The position numbers and the translations under genes were made by a program. Shown piece by piece: positions 1 to 9,524 of a DNA stretch of 64,000 bases. Source of the stretch: Pseudomonas sp. R76 (GTDB taxonomy: Bacteria; Pseudomonadota; Gammaproteobacteria; Pseudomonadales; Pseudomonadaceae); contig NZ_CP019428.1 in the NCBI RefSeq assembly GCF_009834565.1, positions 5,580,001 through 5,644,000 of the forward strand, written 5' to 3'. The stretch's first letter is position 1, and each line of letters opens with the position of its first letter. Below the pieces are notes generated by a model. It did not search any database, was not told where the DNA came from, and was given only the letters and a program-made list of their open reading frames with translations.

Positions 1-354
1 ACTGATAAACAACCCCATTAATAGCAACAACAGGTCCGAATGCAGGTTGAGCAAAAACACCACGCCCAGTGTGCAACCGATTGCCATGCACGGCAGCAAT
101 CGCAACAGTTCGGGCTTGTTCACGTCCCGCCGCGACTGCAGCAGGTTGCCAAAGGCGGCGACAAAATCCAGCAGCACCAGCAGCGGGATGATCTTCGACA
201 GGGGCATAAACACAATCAGGATCGGCCCCGCGACCAGCGCCGTGCCAAAGCCTGCGATGCCAAACACGATGTACGCCACGACGATGCCGAGGCCGATCAC
301 CAGCCAATCAATGCCGCCAAACGACCACTGACTCATCAGCTCGACCGGGCTCAT
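1..354 (-). CDS. TauE/SafE-family membrane transporter, partial (3' end outside window)
   Basis: The minus strand encodes the first 118 residues of a hydrophobic protein starting MSPVELMSQW; the rest lies beyond base 1. Two hydrophobic helices are visible (about residues 15-40 and 44-65), with the glycine-rich GIAGFGTALVAGP segment characteristic of the TauE/SafE (sulfite/organosulfonate exporter-like) family. Members are inner-membrane permeases for small anions; the substrate cannot be inferred here. The gene is divergent from a LysR regulator 100 bp away, a common arrangement in which the regulator controls its neighbour. The start is the ATG at 354; no in-frame alternative looks better. 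Confidence 0.8.
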   Translation of the reverse strand, partial: MSPVELMSQWSFGGIDWLVIGLGIVVAYIVFGIAGFGTALVAGPILIVFMPLSKIIPLLVLLDFVAAFGNLLQSRRDVNKPELLRLLPCMAIGCTLGVVFLLNLHSDLLLLLMGLFIS

Positions 355-453
355 GGGCAATTCCTTGAAAGAGTTGGTAATCACTTTAGCGATGAGCGAG
401 TGTTGCGACTAATATCATCAAAGCCCTCTACCCATCTCGAAAAGGCATGACGC

Positions 454-1344
454 GTGATCTCCACTCGCCAATTGCGCTACTTTGTCGAAATCGCCGACAG
501 CGGCAGCTTCAGCGCTGCGGCCGAACGCCTGTTTGTGGCGCAATCAGCGTTGAGCCGGCAGATAAAAGAGCTGGAAACCCAGCTGCAAACCCCGCTGTTC
601 GAACGCACCGCGCGCCACCCCCGGCTGACGGCGGCCGGTGCAGCCTTCTACCCTCGGGCGCGCAACCTGTTGAGTGAATTACTCAAGGCCAGCGAAATGG
701 CCACCCAAGTCGGCAAAGGGCAATTGGGCACGCTGCGCCTGAGCCATTCGAGCACCGTGCCGATGAGCGGCGCCTTGCTGCAAGGCATCAGCACCTGGCT
801 GGAGCGCTGCCCCGGTGTGTCGATAGACATCGTCAAACTGTCTTCCGAAGCGCAGCTTGAGGAAATTGCCGACGGTCGCCTCGACGTCGGGCTGTTGCGC
901 TTGCCGGTGCTGCGCCAACGCGAGGGCGTGCGGGTGGTGCCGATATACAGTGAAAAATTGCTGCTGGCGGTGCCGCCGAATCACCCGCTGGCACGCCGCA
1001 ATACGCCGGTGGAGTTGGCGCAACTCAAGGACGAAGCGTTTATCTCGATTCCCCATCCGCAGCGCGGTGGTTTGAGTTATCTGTCAGCCGAATTGTGCAT
1101 GCGCGCGGGATTCTTCCCCAAGGCCGCGCGAGTGATGTCGCGCAAGACCACGCAGTTGCAACTGATCCAGGCCGGTTTCGGTATTGCCTTGTTACCAAAA
1201 TCCATGCAGGACATTGCGCCAGCCAACGTGCACTTTTTGCCTCTGGCCGACCCGGACTGCCTCAGCACCGTGGCCCTGGCTTGCGCGCAGACGCCGAGCG
1301 CGCTGGTCGAGCAATTCTGCCAAACCTTGCACGAATGCCTATAA
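454..1344 (+). CDS. LysR-family transcriptional regulator
   Basis: A 296-aa protein with a GTG start (MISTRQLRYF). The N-terminal winged helix-turn-helix (residues 1-60, with SGSFSAAAERL and QSALSRQIKELE) is the standard LysR DNA-binding domain. The rest is the two-lobed effector-binding domain (about 90-290). Length is normal for the family. It is divergent from the TauE/SafE gene, its most likely target, and lies upstream of xseA on the same strand. A purely housekeeping role is unlikely; the effector is unknown. Confidence 0.9.
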   Translation: MISTRQLRYFVEIADSGSFSAAAERLFVAQSALSRQIKELETQLQTPLFERTARHPRLTAAGAAFYPRARNLLSELLKASEMATQVGKGQLGTLRLSHSSTVPMSGALLQGISTWLERCPGVSIDIVKLSSEAQLEEIADGRLDVGLLRLPVLRQREGVRVVPIYSEKLLLAVPPNHPLARRNTPVELAQLKDEAFISIPHPQRGGLSYLSAELCMRAGFFPKAARVMSRKTTQLQLIQAGFGIALLPKSMQDIAPANVHFLPLADPDCLSTVALACAQTPSALVEQFCQTLHECL

Positions 1345-1374
1345 ACTGCCGCCCATGATTAAAGATCGCTCCTC

Positions 1375-2754
1375 ATGATTAAAGACCCGTTTGCCCGCCT
1401 GGGCCTGGACCGCGAAGTCCTGACTGTCAGCCAGCTCAACGGCCGCGCGCGGGTGTTGCTGGAAGACGTGTTCACCAATATCTGGGTCGAAGGCGAGATC
1501 TCCAACCTCGCCCGCCCGGCCTCCGGCCATGTGTATTTCACCCTCAAGGACAGCGGTGCCCAGGTGCGTTGCGCGCTGTTCCGCAACAATGCCGCGCGGG
1601 TGCGCCAGGCGTTGAAGGATGGCCTGGCGGTGAAGGTGCGCGGCAAGGTCTCGCTGTTCGAGGGCCGTGGCGATTACCAGTTGATCCTCGACACCGTGGA
1701 GCCTGCCGGTGATGGCGCGCTGCGCCTGGCCTTCGATGCCTTGAAGGAAAAGCTCAGCGCCGAAGGCCTGTTCAGCGCCGAGCGCAAGGTGCCGCTACCG
1801 GCCCATCCTCGACGCATTGGCATTATCAGTTCGCCGACGGGCGCGGTGATCCGCGACATCATCAGCGTGTTCGGCCGCAGAGCGCCGAACGTTGAGCTGA
1901 CATTGATCCCCACAGCCGTACAAGGCCGCGAAGCCGTGTCGCAGATCGTGCGTGCGCTAAAGTTGGCCGACGCGCGTGGTTTTGACGCGCTGATCCTGGC
2001 CCGTGGCGGCGGCTCGCTGGAAGACCTGTGGTGCTTCAACGAAGAAGCGGTGGCGCGTGCAGTAGATGCCTGCGTTACGCCGATTGTCAGCGCCGTCGGG
2101 CATGAAACTGATGTATCGATCTGCGACTTTGTCGCCGACGTGCGTGCGCCTACGCCATCGGCCGCCGCCGAGTTGCTCGCCCCCGATGCCAGCCACCTGG
2201 TGCGCCAAGTCGAAAACCTGCATCGCCGCCTGGTGATGCTGATGCGCAATCGCCTGAGTCATGACCGTCTGCGCCTGGAAGGCATGGCCCGCCGTCTGCG
2301 CCACCCCGGCGAGCGTCTGCGCCAGCAGGCCCAGCGCCTGGATGACCTGGACATGCGCATGCGCCGCGCGTTCGAGCGCAGCCTCAATACCCGCCGCGAA
2401 CGCCTGATCCGCCTGGAAACCCGTCTCGCCGGTCAGCACCCCGGCCGTCAGTTGGCCCTGCTGCGCCAGCGCCTGGACAGCCTCGCCGAACGCCTGCCGC
2501 GCGCCATGCGCGAAGGCCTCAAGGCGCGCCGCCTGCAACTGCAAAGCCAGGTGCAGACGCTGCAAGTGGTCAGCCCGCTGGCGACCCTGGGCCGTGGTTA
2601 CAGCATCTTGCTGGATGAGCGCGGCCAGGCGATTCGCAATGCCGCGCAAACTCACACCGGCCAGCGCCTGACCGCACGCCTCGGTGAAGGCCAATTGCAG
2701 GTGCGGGTGGAAGATAACCACCTGACGCCCGTCACCCTTTCGTTATTGGATTGA
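1375..2754 (+). CDS. xseA: Exodeoxyribonuclease VII large subunit
   Basis: A 459-aa protein, full length for XseA. The OB-fold domain is at residues 12-110 (LTVSQLNGRARVLLED, then GHVYFTLKD). The catalytic domain follows, with SSPTGAVIRDI, the LARGGGS motif and AVGHETD. A long Arg/Leu-rich coiled coil (270-400) and the C-terminal LATLGRGYSIL segment complete it. With XseB (not in the window) it degrades single-stranded DNA to short oligonucleotides in repair. The start region is odd: the sequence ATGATTAAAGA occurs at 1355 and again at 1375. The first copy opens a 7-codon ORF whose TGA overlaps this ATG. Confidence 0.96.
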   Translation: MIKDPFARLGLDREVLTVSQLNGRARVLLEDVFTNIWVEGEISNLARPASGHVYFTLKDSGAQVRCALFRNNAARVRQALKDGLAVKVRGKVSLFEGRGDYQLILDTVEPAGDGALRLAFDALKEKLSAEGLFSAERKVPLPAHPRRIGIISSPTGAVIRDIISVFGRRAPNVELTLIPTAVQGREAVSQIVRALKLADARGFDALILARGGGSLEDLWCFNEEAVARAVDACVTPIVSAVGHETDVSICDFVADVRAPTPSAAAELLAPDASHLVRQVENLHRRLVMLMRNRLSHDRLRLEGMARRLRHPGERLRQQAQRLDDLDMRMRRAFERSLNTRRERLIRLETRLAGQHPGRQLALLRQRLDSLAERLPRAMREGLKARRLQLQSQVQTLQVVSPLATLGRGYSILLDERGQAIRNAAQTHTGQRLTARLGEGQLQVRVEDNHLTPVTLSLLD

Positions 2755-2757
2755 TTG

Positions 2758-3579
2758 ATGCCTCGTCTATTTAGCCTGCTGATGCTGTTGTGCCTCACCT
2801 TCAACGCCCATGCCGACAGCTACATCACCCGGCTGTTGAACAAGCCGGTGCCGGGTGGCGTTGCAGTGGTCGACCTCGGCGTTTCAGCCGCGGCGCCAAA
2901 AGCCACCTACCAGAACAGGCCGGTGCTGGTCGTCAAGGAACAGAACAACTGGCTGGCGATTGTCGGCATTCCGCTGACGGTTAAGCCCGGCACCCAGCGC
3001 ATCACCAGTGGCGGGCAAAGCCTGCCGTTTGTGGTGGGGTTCAAGAAGTACCCCGAACAACACATCACGCTGAAGAACAAAAGCCAGGTCAACCCGGACC
3101 CGGCACAGCTCAAGCGCATCGAGGGCGAACTGGCGGTGCAGCTCAAGGCTTACCGCAGTTTCAGCCCGAACACGCCGAGCAACCTGCTATTGGACAAGCC
3201 GATCAACGGGCCGCTGTCGAGCAAGTTTGGCGTGCGCCGCTTCTTTAACGGCGAGGAACGCAACCCGCATTCGGGCCTGGACTTCGCCGTCGGTGCCGGC
3301 ACGCCGATCAAGACTCCGGCGGCAGGCAAAGTGATCCTGACCGGCAACTACTTCTTCAACGGCAACACCGTGTTCGTCGACCATGGCCAGGGCTTTATCA
3401 GCATGTTCTGCCATATGTCGAAGATCGACGTGAAGGTCGGTGACCAACTGGCACGCGGTGCGGTGGTCGGCAAGGTCGGTTCGACCGGCCGGGCGACCGG
3501 GCCGCATATGCATTGGAACATCAGCCTCAACGACGCGCGGGTCGACCCGGCGATCTTTATCGGCGCGTTCCAGCCTTGA
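2758..3579 (+). CDS. M23-family metallopeptidase (peptidoglycan endopeptidase)
   Basis: A 273-aa protein with a cleavable signal peptide (MPRLFSLLMLLCLTFNAHA, about 19 residues), so it is periplasmic. A beta-rich N-terminal domain (25-110) precedes the LytM/M23 catalytic domain (about 150-265). Zn-binding motifs are visible as HSGLD (HxxxD) and GPHMHW (HxH). Such enzymes cut peptide cross-links in the cell wall. A TTG lies directly before the ATG, but the ATG is the better start. It begins 3 bp after the xseA stop, so the two genes are probably co-transcribed. Close to the YebA/PA3787-type peptidases; the exact cleavage site is unknown. Confidence 0.9.
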   Translation: MPRLFSLLMLLCLTFNAHADSYITRLLNKPVPGGVAVVDLGVSAAAPKATYQNRPVLVVKEQNNWLAIVGIPLTVKPGTQRITSGGQSLPFVVGFKKYPEQHITLKNKSQVNPDPAQLKRIEGELAVQLKAYRSFSPNTPSNLLLDKPINGPLSSKFGVRRFFNGEERNPHSGLDFAVGAGTPIKTPAAGKVILTGNYFFNGNTVFVDHGQGFISMFCHMSKIDVKVGDQLARGAVVGKVGSTGRATGPHMHWNISLNDARVDPAIFIGAFQP

Positions 3580-3598
3580 TTTAAACATTGAACATACC

Positions 3599-3681
3599 GG
3601 CCTCATCGCGGGCAAGCCCGGCTCCCACAGGTGAATGCGATTCCCGTGGGAGCTGGGCTTGCCCGCGATGGGGCCAGGCCT
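3599..3681. repeat. REPIN (two inverted REP sequences)
   Basis: Two REP half-sites in inverted orientation, CATCGCGGGCAAGCCCGGCT...CCCAC and GTGGGAGCTGGGCTTGCCCGCGATG, separated by a short spacer. The pair can fold into a long imperfect hairpin just after the M23 gene stop and may also stabilise its mRNA end. This is a typical non-autonomous, RAYT-dispersed Pseudomonas element. No RAYT gene is present in this window. The following stretch to 3839 shows no other gene. Confidence 0.9.
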
Positions 3682-3839
3682 GCCAACACAATTGCGCGCC
3701 CAATTAAGGCTGCGCAATTAAAACAAACTCCAAACTCAAAAACCGCTATAAAATCTCGCCCCGTCATCAGATAGCAGAACCTCTATCAATTTTTCTCGAC
3801 TGCTTGCCATCTTTCACCCCGGCGGTTAGGGTTGAGCTT

Positions 3840-3917
3840 ATGAAAACCTCTCACACCCTCATTCAGCTCCGCCAGCACCGCAGCCTGTGCCTTGTCAGCG
3901 CACGACTGCCAGGCTGA
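3840..3917 (+). CDS. Candidate leuA leader peptide (25 aa)
   Basis: A 25-codon ORF begins [10 protein letters not shown] and ends SARLPG, 89 bp before leuA. Five of 25 residues are Leu and it is rich in Arg and His (RQHRS). A GGTTAGGG stretch precedes the ATG. Amino-acid-rich short ORFs ahead of biosynthetic genes usually act in ribosome-mediated attenuation, so leucine-responsive control of leuA is a reasonable inference. The region between it and leuA contains CTGCC/GGCAG complementary stretches but no textbook terminator with a long T run, so the mechanism is uncertain. Confidence 0.5.
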   Translation: MKTSHTLIQLRQHRSLCLVSARLPG

Positions 3918-4006
3918 ATCGATCTGCCTCGTCTTCCTGCTTTATCCCTAAAAACAGTTCTACGGCAGGCCGCCTTTTCTCGGCCCCTACAACAAAGGAT
4001 TTCCCG

Positions 4007-5686
4007 ATGAGCATGCTCAAAGACCCGTCTTCGAAGTACCGCGCGTTCCCGACTATCGATATCCCGGACCGCACCTGGCCGTCGAAAACCATCACCGAGG
4101 CGCCGATCTGGTGCAGCTCCGACCTGCGTGATGGCAACCAGTCGCTGATCGAGCCGATGGACGCGGTGAAAAAGCTGCGCTTCTGGAAGACTCTGGTTGC
4201 GGTCGGCGTGAAGGAAATCGAAGCCTCGTTCCCGGCGGCTTCGCAAACCGACTTCGACTTCGTGCGCACCCTGATCGAAGACAACCACATCCCCGAGGAC
4301 ACCACCATCCAGGTGCTGACCCAGGGCCGTGAAGACTTGATCGCACGCACCTTTGAATCCCTGCGCGGCGCCAAAAAGGCCATCGTGCACTTGTACAACG
4401 CGACCTCGCCGTCGTTCCGCCGCATCGTGTTCAACCAGGACAAGGACGGCATCAAGGCCATCGCGGTCAACGCCGCCAAGCTGTTCGTCAAATACGCCGC
4501 CCAGCAGCCGGAAACCCAGTGGACCTTCGAATACTCCCCAGAAACCTTCAGCGCCACCGAGCTGGAGTTCGCCAAGGAAGTCTGTGACGCGGTGATCGAG
4601 GTGTGGAACCCGACGCCTGAGCACAAGATGATCCTCAACCTGCCAGCCACCGTGGAATGCGCCACGCCGAACATTTATGCCGACCAGATCGAATGGTTCG
4701 GCCGCCATATCAACCGTCGTGACAGCGTGATCATCAGCCTGCACACCCACAACGACCGTGGCACCGGCGTGGCCGCCACCGAGCTGGGCCTGATGGCCGG
4801 CGCCGACCGTGTCGAAGGCTGCCTGTTCGGCAACGGTGAGCGCACCGGTAACGTCGACCTGGTCACCGTGGCACTGAACATGTACACCCAGGGCCTCGAC
4901 CCACAGCTGGACTTCTCCGACATCGACGGCGTGCGCAAGGTCGTCGAGGAGTGCAACCAGATTCAAGTGCACCCACGTCACCCGTACGTCGGCGACCTGG
5001 TGCACACCGCGTTCTCCGGTTCCCACCAGGACGCGATCCGCAAGGGCTTCTCCCAGCAGAAAGACGATGCGCTGTGGGAAGTGCCGTACTTGCCGATCGA
5101 CCCGGCCGACATTGGCCGCAGCTACGAGGCGGTGATTCGGGTGAACAGCCAGTCGGGCAAAGGCGGCATCGCCTACCTGCTGGAGCAGGAATACGACATC
5201 AGCCTGCCGCGCCGCATGCAGATCGAGTTCAGCCAAGTGGTACAGGCCGAAACCGACCGCGTGGGCCTGGAAATGACTGCGCCGCAGATCTACGCCTTGC
5301 TGCAGCGTGAATACCTGCAAGCCAACACGCCGTACGCGCTGGTCAGCCACCGCCTGCAGGAAGAGAACGGCAACAGCTTTGTCGAGGTGGAAGTCTCGGG
5401 CAAAGGCCAGGGCGAAACCAACCTGCACTGGAAAGGCAAAGGCAACGGCGCCCTGGAAGCGCTGGTAGCCGGCCTGCCAATTGGCGTGGAGATCATGGAC
5501 TACAACGAGCATGCCATCGGTGCCGGCACCAACGCCAAGGCAGCGGCCTACATCGAGCTGCGCGTGAATGGCGAGCGTCCGGTGCATGGCGTGGGCATTG
5601 ATGAAAACATCACCACGGCCAGCTTCAAGGCGTTGTTCAGTGCGCTGAACCGCTCGTTGAGCCAGCAGGAAGCGAAGGCGGCGTAA
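4007..5686 (+). CDS. leuA: 2-isopropylmalate synthase
   Basis: A 559-aa protein ([15 protein letters not shown]...), the long type-2 LeuA found in pseudomonads and actinobacteria. It condenses acetyl-CoA and 2-oxoisovalerate, the first committed step of leucine synthesis. The DRE-TIM HMGL catalytic domain carries SDLRDGNQ (metal and substrate binding) and HTHNDRG (HxH metal ligands). The C-terminal LeuA dimer/regulatory domain (about 430-559), which binds the inhibitor leucine, is complete. Longer in-frame starts upstream (3887) exist, but the ATG at 4007 has AAAGGA at good spacing and matches the family N-terminus. It is monocistronic, between a candidate leader peptide and a strong terminator. 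Confidence 0.96.
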   Translation: MSMLKDPSSKYRAFPTIDIPDRTWPSKTITEAPIWCSSDLRDGNQSLIEPMDAVKKLRFWKTLVAVGVKEIEASFPAASQTDFDFVRTLIEDNHIPEDTTIQVLTQGREDLIARTFESLRGAKKAIVHLYNATSPSFRRIVFNQDKDGIKAIAVNAAKLFVKYAAQQPETQWTFEYSPETFSATELEFAKEVCDAVIEVWNPTPEHKMILNLPATVECATPNIYADQIEWFGRHINRRDSVIISLHTHNDRGTGVAATELGLMAGADRVEGCLFGNGERTGNVDLVTVALNMYTQGLDPQLDFSDIDGVRKVVEECNQIQVHPRHPYVGDLVHTAFSGSHQDAIRKGFSQQKDDALWEVPYLPIDPADIGRSYEAVIRVNSQSGKGGIAYLLEQEYDISLPRRMQIEFSQVVQAETDRVGLEMTAPQIYALLQREYLQANTPYALVSHRLQEENGNSFVEVEVSGKGQGETNLHWKGKGNGALEALVAGLPIGVEIMDYNEHAIGAGTNAKAAAYIELRVNGERPVHGVGIDENITTASFKALFSALNRSLSQQEAKAA

Positions 5687-5704
5687 ACACTTACCGCTGA
5701 AATG

Positions 5705-5741
5705 CAAAAGGCCCCTGGGTGAGAATCCAGGGGCCTTTTTG
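5705..5741 (+). terminator. Rho-independent terminator of leuA
   Basis: A perfect 10-bp stem AGGCCCCTGG/CCAGGGGCCT with an 8-nt loop, followed by TTTTTG, 20 bp after the leuA stop. Confidence 0.92.
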
Positions 5742-5770
5742 TTGGGCTTTAAAAATGCGGGGCCTGGAAG

Positions 5771-5857
5771 GGCCTCATCGCGGGCAAGCCCGCTCCCACA
5801 TTTTGATTTGTGAACACAGTCAAATGTGGGAGCTGGCTTGCCTGCGATAGCGGTCTG
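5771..5857. repeat. REPIN
   Basis: Inverted REP half-sites (CATCGCGGGCAAGCCCGCTC and GTGGGAGCTGGCTTGCCTGC) separated by about 30 bp that also pair partly (ACATTTTGA/TCAAATGT). It fills the space between the convergent leuA and omega-amidase genes and abuts the stop codon of the latter. Confidence 0.9.
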
Positions 5858-6649
5858 TCAGACAAACTCAAACCTGTCGGCATCCAGGTTCGCCGGGAAC
5901 TTGCTGCGATACGCCGCCAGCTCCGCCGCCTCCAGGCACACCTGAAACACCCCGTCCGCCTCCCCGGCACTGAGCAAAGTCTCACCCTGGAAATCCAGCA
6001 CCTGGCTGTCTCCCGTGTAGGCAAAGCCCTTGCCATCCGTACCCACTCGATTCACCGCCGCCACGTAACACAGGTTCTCGATGGCCCGCGCCGGCAATAG
6101 GCGGTTCCAGTGCTGACGCCGCGCACCCGGCCAGTTGGCGGTGTACAGCAGCAAATCCGTGTCCTGAGCATCTCGACTCCACACCGGAAAGCGCAGGTCG
6201 TAGCAAATCAACGGCCGAATACGCCAACCCTTCAATTCGAACTGCACCTGGCGCTCACCCGGTGTGTAGTGGTCGTGCTCACCCGCCATCCGGAACAGGT
6301 GGCGTTTGTCGTAATGCAACACTTCGCCGTCCGGCCGCGCCCACAGCAGGCGGTTGCGATGGCTGCCGTCGGCGGCCTGGATGATCACACTGCCGGTGAT
6401 CACGGCGTTGTATTTCGCCGCCTGGGCCTGCAGCCACTCATGGGTGGGGCCATGTTCCCGCTCGGCGAGCAGGGCCGATTCCATCGAGAAGCCGGTGGTG
6501 AACATCTCCGGCAATACAATCAGATCGGCGCCCTTGGCCTGCTCCAGCAGCAGTTCGAAATGCTCCAGGTTGGCTTGACGGTCATGCCACGCCAGGCTGG
6601 TCTGAACCAGGGCAATGTTCAGGTCGGGCAGCGCACTCAAATCACGCAT
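5858..6649 (-). CDS. Carbon-nitrogen hydrolase, omega-amidase type (YafV-like)
   Basis: A 263-aa nitrilase-superfamily protein (MRDLSALPDLNIALVQTSL). The catalytic triad of the fold is visible: Glu in LPEMFTTGF, Lys in YDKRHLF and Cys in ICYDLRFP. Family members of this length next to a methionine/glutamine transaminase hydrolyse omega-amides such as 2-oxosuccinamate or 2-oxoglutaramate. The start chosen overlaps the upstream aminotransferase gene by 13 bp, so the pair is translationally coupled. A longer reading frame upstream exists but would lie inside the aminotransferase gene. Confidence 0.88.
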   Translation of the reverse strand: MRDLSALPDLNIALVQTSLAWHDRQANLEHFELLLEQAKGADLIVLPEMFTTGFSMESALLAEREHGPTHEWLQAQAAKYNAVITGSVIIQAADGSHRNRLLWARPDGEVLHYDKRHLFRMAGEHDHYTPGERQVQFELKGWRIRPLICYDLRFPVWSRDAQDTDLLLYTANWPGARRQHWNRLLPARAIENLCYVAAVNRVGTDGKGFAYTGDSQVLDFQGETLLSAGEADGVFQVCLEAAELAAYRSKFPANLDADRFEFV

Positions 6650-7785
6650 AGTTTCTCCGCCGCTTGTTGCAGCGTCTCCTCGCGTTTGGCAAAGCACAGG
6701 CGCACCAGGCGCTGGCCTTGAGGTGGGTGCTGGTAGAACACCGAGACCGGTATCGTTGCCACGCCGTGTTCGCGGGTCATCCACAGTGACATAGCGACGT
6801 CATCCAGGTCCGGGCGAATCTGTGAGTAATCCACCAGTTGGAAGTAAGTACCGGTCACCCGCGTAAAGCTGAAACGCGACGGCGCCAGCAGGTCGCAGAA
6901 CAGGTCGCGTTTGGCCTGGTAAAAGGCCGGCAGTTCTTCGACGTGCTCCGGGTGTTCAGCCATGAAGTCCGCCAAAGCGTACTGCAAAGGGGTCACACCG
7001 CAGAAGTTGACATATTGATGCACCTTGCGCAGTTCAGCGGTGAGCGCCGGTGGTGCGACCACGTAGCCGGTTTTCCAGCCGGTGACGTGGTAGGTCTTGC
7101 CGAAGGAGCTGACCACGAACGCACGCTGATACAGCTCTTCGTGGGCCAACACGCTGACATGGGGCACGCCGTCGAACACCAGGTGTTCATAGACCTCGTC
7201 GCTGACCAGGTAGATATCACGGTCGCGGATCAGTTCGGCCAATTGGTCCAGTTCGGCCCGACTGATCAGTGCGCCGGTGGGGTTATGCGGCGTGTTGAGG
7301 ATGATCATGCGCGTGCGCGGTGAGAGCGCGGCCTTGAGCCTTTCGAAGTCCAGCGCAAAGCCTTGCAGACTCAGTTGCACGTGCACGCAGCGGCCACCAG
7401 CAAGGTCGACCGAGGGCTCATAGCTGTCGTAGCTGGGGTCGAAGACGATGACTTCATCACCGTTGCGAATCACGGCCTGAATCGCGCAGAAAATCGCCTC
7501 GGTGGCGCCAGGGGTAATGGTCACCTCGCTGTCGGCATTCACCGTGGCGCCATAACTGCGGGCGATCTTGGCCGCCACTTGTTGGCGCAGCACGGGCAGG
7601 CCGGTCATCGGCGCGTATTGGTTATGGCCGAGGGCGATATGTTTGCCTACCGCATCCAGCAACGCCTGCGGGCCATTGAAATCGGGAAAGCCCTGGGACA
7701 GGTTGAGTGCGCCGGTCTCGGCAGCGAGTTGCGACATGGTGGTGAAAATGGTCGTGCCGACATTCGGCAGCTTGCTGGTGATCAT
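6637..7785 (-). CDS. PLP-dependent aminotransferase (methionine aminotransferase, YbdL-like)
   Basis: A 382-aa class I/II aminotransferase starting MITSKLPNVGTTIFTTMS. The fold-type I signature is complete: NTPHNPTGA (Asn binding PLP), VSDEVYEH (Asp pairing with the pyridine N) and SSFGKTYHVTGWK (Schiff-base Lys). The close relative YbdL of E. coli transaminates methionine, aromatic amino acids and glutamine to 2-oxo acids. Overlap with the omega-amidase gene supports a joint role: transamination with glutamine yields 2-oxoglutaramate, and its hydrolysis pulls the reaction forward (methionine-salvage-like logic; inferred). Confidence 0.9.
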   Translation of the reverse strand: MITSKLPNVGTTIFTTMSQLAAETGALNLSQGFPDFNGPQALLDAVGKHIALGHNQYAPMTGLPVLRQQVAAKIARSYGATVNADSEVTITPGATEAIFCAIQAVIRNGDEVIVFDPSYDSYEPSVDLAGGRCVHVQLSLQGFALDFERLKAALSPRTRMIILNTPHNPTGALISRAELDQLAELIRDRDIYLVSDEVYEHLVFDGVPHVSVLAHEELYQRAFVVSSFGKTYHVTGWKTGYVVAPPALTAELRKVHQYVNFCGVTPLQYALADFMAEHPEHVEELPAFYQAKRDLFCDLLAPSRFSFTRVTGTYFQLVDYSQIRPDLDDVAMSLWMTREHGVATIPVSVFYQHPPQGQRLVRLCFAKREETLQQAAEKLCVI

Positions 7786-7860
7786 CGGAGGCCCCTGCAG
7801 GTGAGCCCCAAGTTTTAAGCTGCCGGCCGCGCGGGGTCAAGGCACAAACCGTCGCGCACA

Positions 7861-7884
7861 AAAAAGGGCTCCAAAGGAGCCCTC
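7861..7884 (-). terminator. Terminator downstream of der
   Basis: Stem AGGGCTCC/GGAGCCCT with a 3-nt loop. Read on the minus strand it is followed by TTTTTTG, 37 bp after the der stop. Confidence 0.88.
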
Positions 7885-7919
7885 TCTTACAGCGTGCAGC
7901 TTACAACCTGAAGCGGCGT

Positions 7920-9389
7920 TTATTTCTTGTCGCGGCGCTTCTTGTCGGCCTTCTTGTGGTGAGTCATCAAACGACGCTTCTTATTCACCTGACGGTCAGT
8001 CAAGGTGTTCTTGTTGCCTTCGTACGGGTTCTCGCCACCTTTGAACTCGATACGGATCGGCGTACCAACCAGTTTCAAGACACGGCGGTAGGTGTTTTCC
8101 AGGTAACGCACGTAGGACTTCGGCACCTTCTCGATCTGATTACCGTGGATCACGATAATCGGCGGGTTGGCACCACCCAAGTGGGCGTAACGCAGTTTGA
8201 TCCGGCGGTTGTTGACCATCGGCGGCGCGTGCTCGCCAACAGCGTCTTCGAGGATCTGGGTCAGACGGTTGGTCGGCCAGCGGGTGACCGCAGACTTGAA
8301 CGAGTTCTGTACGGACGCGTAGAGGTTGCCCACGCCAGTGCCGTGCAGTGCCGAGATAAAGTGGATATCGGCGAACTCAACGAAGAACAGACGACGCTGC
8401 AGCTCGATCTTGACGAAATCGCGCTCGCTCGGCGTCATGCCGTCCCACTTGTTGATCGCGATCACCAGGGCGCGACCGGCTTCCAGGGCAAAGCCCAGCA
8501 AGTTGAGGTCGTGGTCCACCACGCCTTCGCGGGCGTCCATCACGAAGATCACCACGTTGGCGTCTTTGATCGCTTGCAGGGTTTTGACCACCGAGAACTT
8601 TTCAACTTCCTCGTGGATCTTGCCGCGCTTGCGCACACCGGCGGTGTCGATCAGCGTGTACTTCTCGTCGTTACGCTCGAACGGGATGTAGATGCTGTCG
8701 CGGGTGGTGCCGGGTTGGTCATACACGATGACCCGGTCTTCACCGAGCATACGGTTGACCAGGGTCGACTTGCCCACGTTCGGGCGACCGATGATGGCGA
8801 TCTTGATACCGTCTTTTTCGCTCGGGCCAGGAATGCGCTTGGCTTCCTCACCTTCGGCAACGATCTCCTCTTCGCCCTCTTCTTCCTCGACGTCATCCTT
8901 GGGGAAGTCGCGCAGGGCGATTTCCAGCATCTGGGTGATGCCGCGACCGTGAGCACCGGCAACCGGGATCGCATCGCCCAGGCCCATCGGGCTGAATTCG
9001 GCACGGGCTGCCTCAGGATCGATGTTATCGATCTTGTTGGCGACCAGGTAGGAACGCTTGTTGCGCTTGCGCAGGTGCTCGCCAATCATCTGGTCGGCAG
9101 CGGTGTAGCCCGCGCGGGCATCCACCAGGAACAACACGACATCGGCTTCTTCGATAGCGAGCAGCGACTGCTCGGCCATCTTTTCGTCCATGCCATGCTC
9201 GTCACCGGAGATACCACCGGTGTCGACAATAATGTAGGAGCGCCCTTGCCACTTTGCCTCACCGTATTGGCGATCACGGGTCAGACCGGACAAGTCGCCG
9301 ACGATAGCGTCGCGAGTCCTAGTCAGGCGGTTGAACAAGGTGGACTTGCCGACGTTAGGTCGGCCCACCAGGGCGATTACGGGAACCAT
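7920..9389 (-). CDS. der: Ribosome-assembly GTPase Der (EngA)
   Basis: A 489-aa protein with two tandem GTPase domains. Each carries a P-loop GRPNVGKST (residues about 8-16 and 205-213), a G3 DTGG/DTAG and an NKxD (NKID, NKWD). A KH-like domain and a Lys-rich tail ([11 protein letters not shown]) follow. Der acts in 50S subunit maturation. The start [11 protein letters not shown] at 9389 has GGAGAG at 4-nt spacing and is preferred over a start four codons upstream. It is the last gene of the pilW-rodZ-ispG-hisS-yfgM-bamB-der run, though a terminator-like hairpin precedes it. Confidence 0.97.
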   Translation of the reverse strand: MVPVIALVGRPNVGKSTLFNRLTRTRDAIVGDLSGLTRDRQYGEAKWQGRSYIIVDTGGISGDEHGMDEKMAEQSLLAIEEADVVLFLVDARAGYTAADQMIGEHLRKRNKRSYLVANKIDNIDPEAARAEFSPMGLGDAIPVAGAHGRGITQMLEIALRDFPKDDVEEEEGEEEIVAEGEEAKRIPGPSEKDGIKIAIIGRPNVGKSTLVNRMLGEDRVIVYDQPGTTRDSIYIPFERNDEKYTLIDTAGVRKRGKIHEEVEKFSVVKTLQAIKDANVVIFVMDAREGVVDHDLNLLGFALEAGRALVIAINKWDGMTPSERDFVKIELQRRLFFVEFADIHFISALHGTGVGNLYASVQNSFKSAVTRWPTNRLTQILEDAVGEHAPPMVNNRRIKLRYAHLGGANPPIIVIHGNQIEKVPKSYVRYLENTYRRVLKLVGTPIRIEFKGGENPYEGNKNTLTDRQVNKKRRLMTHHKKADKKRRDKK

Positions 9390-9420
9390 GCGGCTCTCCA
9401 CTTCGTTATTTCAGAAAATA

Positions 9421-9495
9421 CAAAAGCCGCTGCAAGGCAGCGGCTGGTGCTCGGGGCAGCATATTCAAATGCCGCATGCCCCGCCGGAGCGGGGC
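9421..9495 (-). terminator. Double hairpin between bamB and der
   Basis: Read on the minus strand after bamB: first a GCCCCG/CGGGGC hairpin (9478-9495), then a perfect 9-bp stem AGCCGCTGC/GCAGCGGCT (9425-9445) followed by TTTTGTATTTT. The second is a good intrinsic terminator, so der probably also has its own promoter or depends on read-through. Confidence 0.7.
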
Positions 9496-9524
9496 CGCCT
9501 GGGTTTTACCCCAAGCATAGTTCT

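Noticed and set aside
3863..5707. 614-codon open frame opposite leuA
   Set aside because: Antisense shadow of leuA with no domain pattern.
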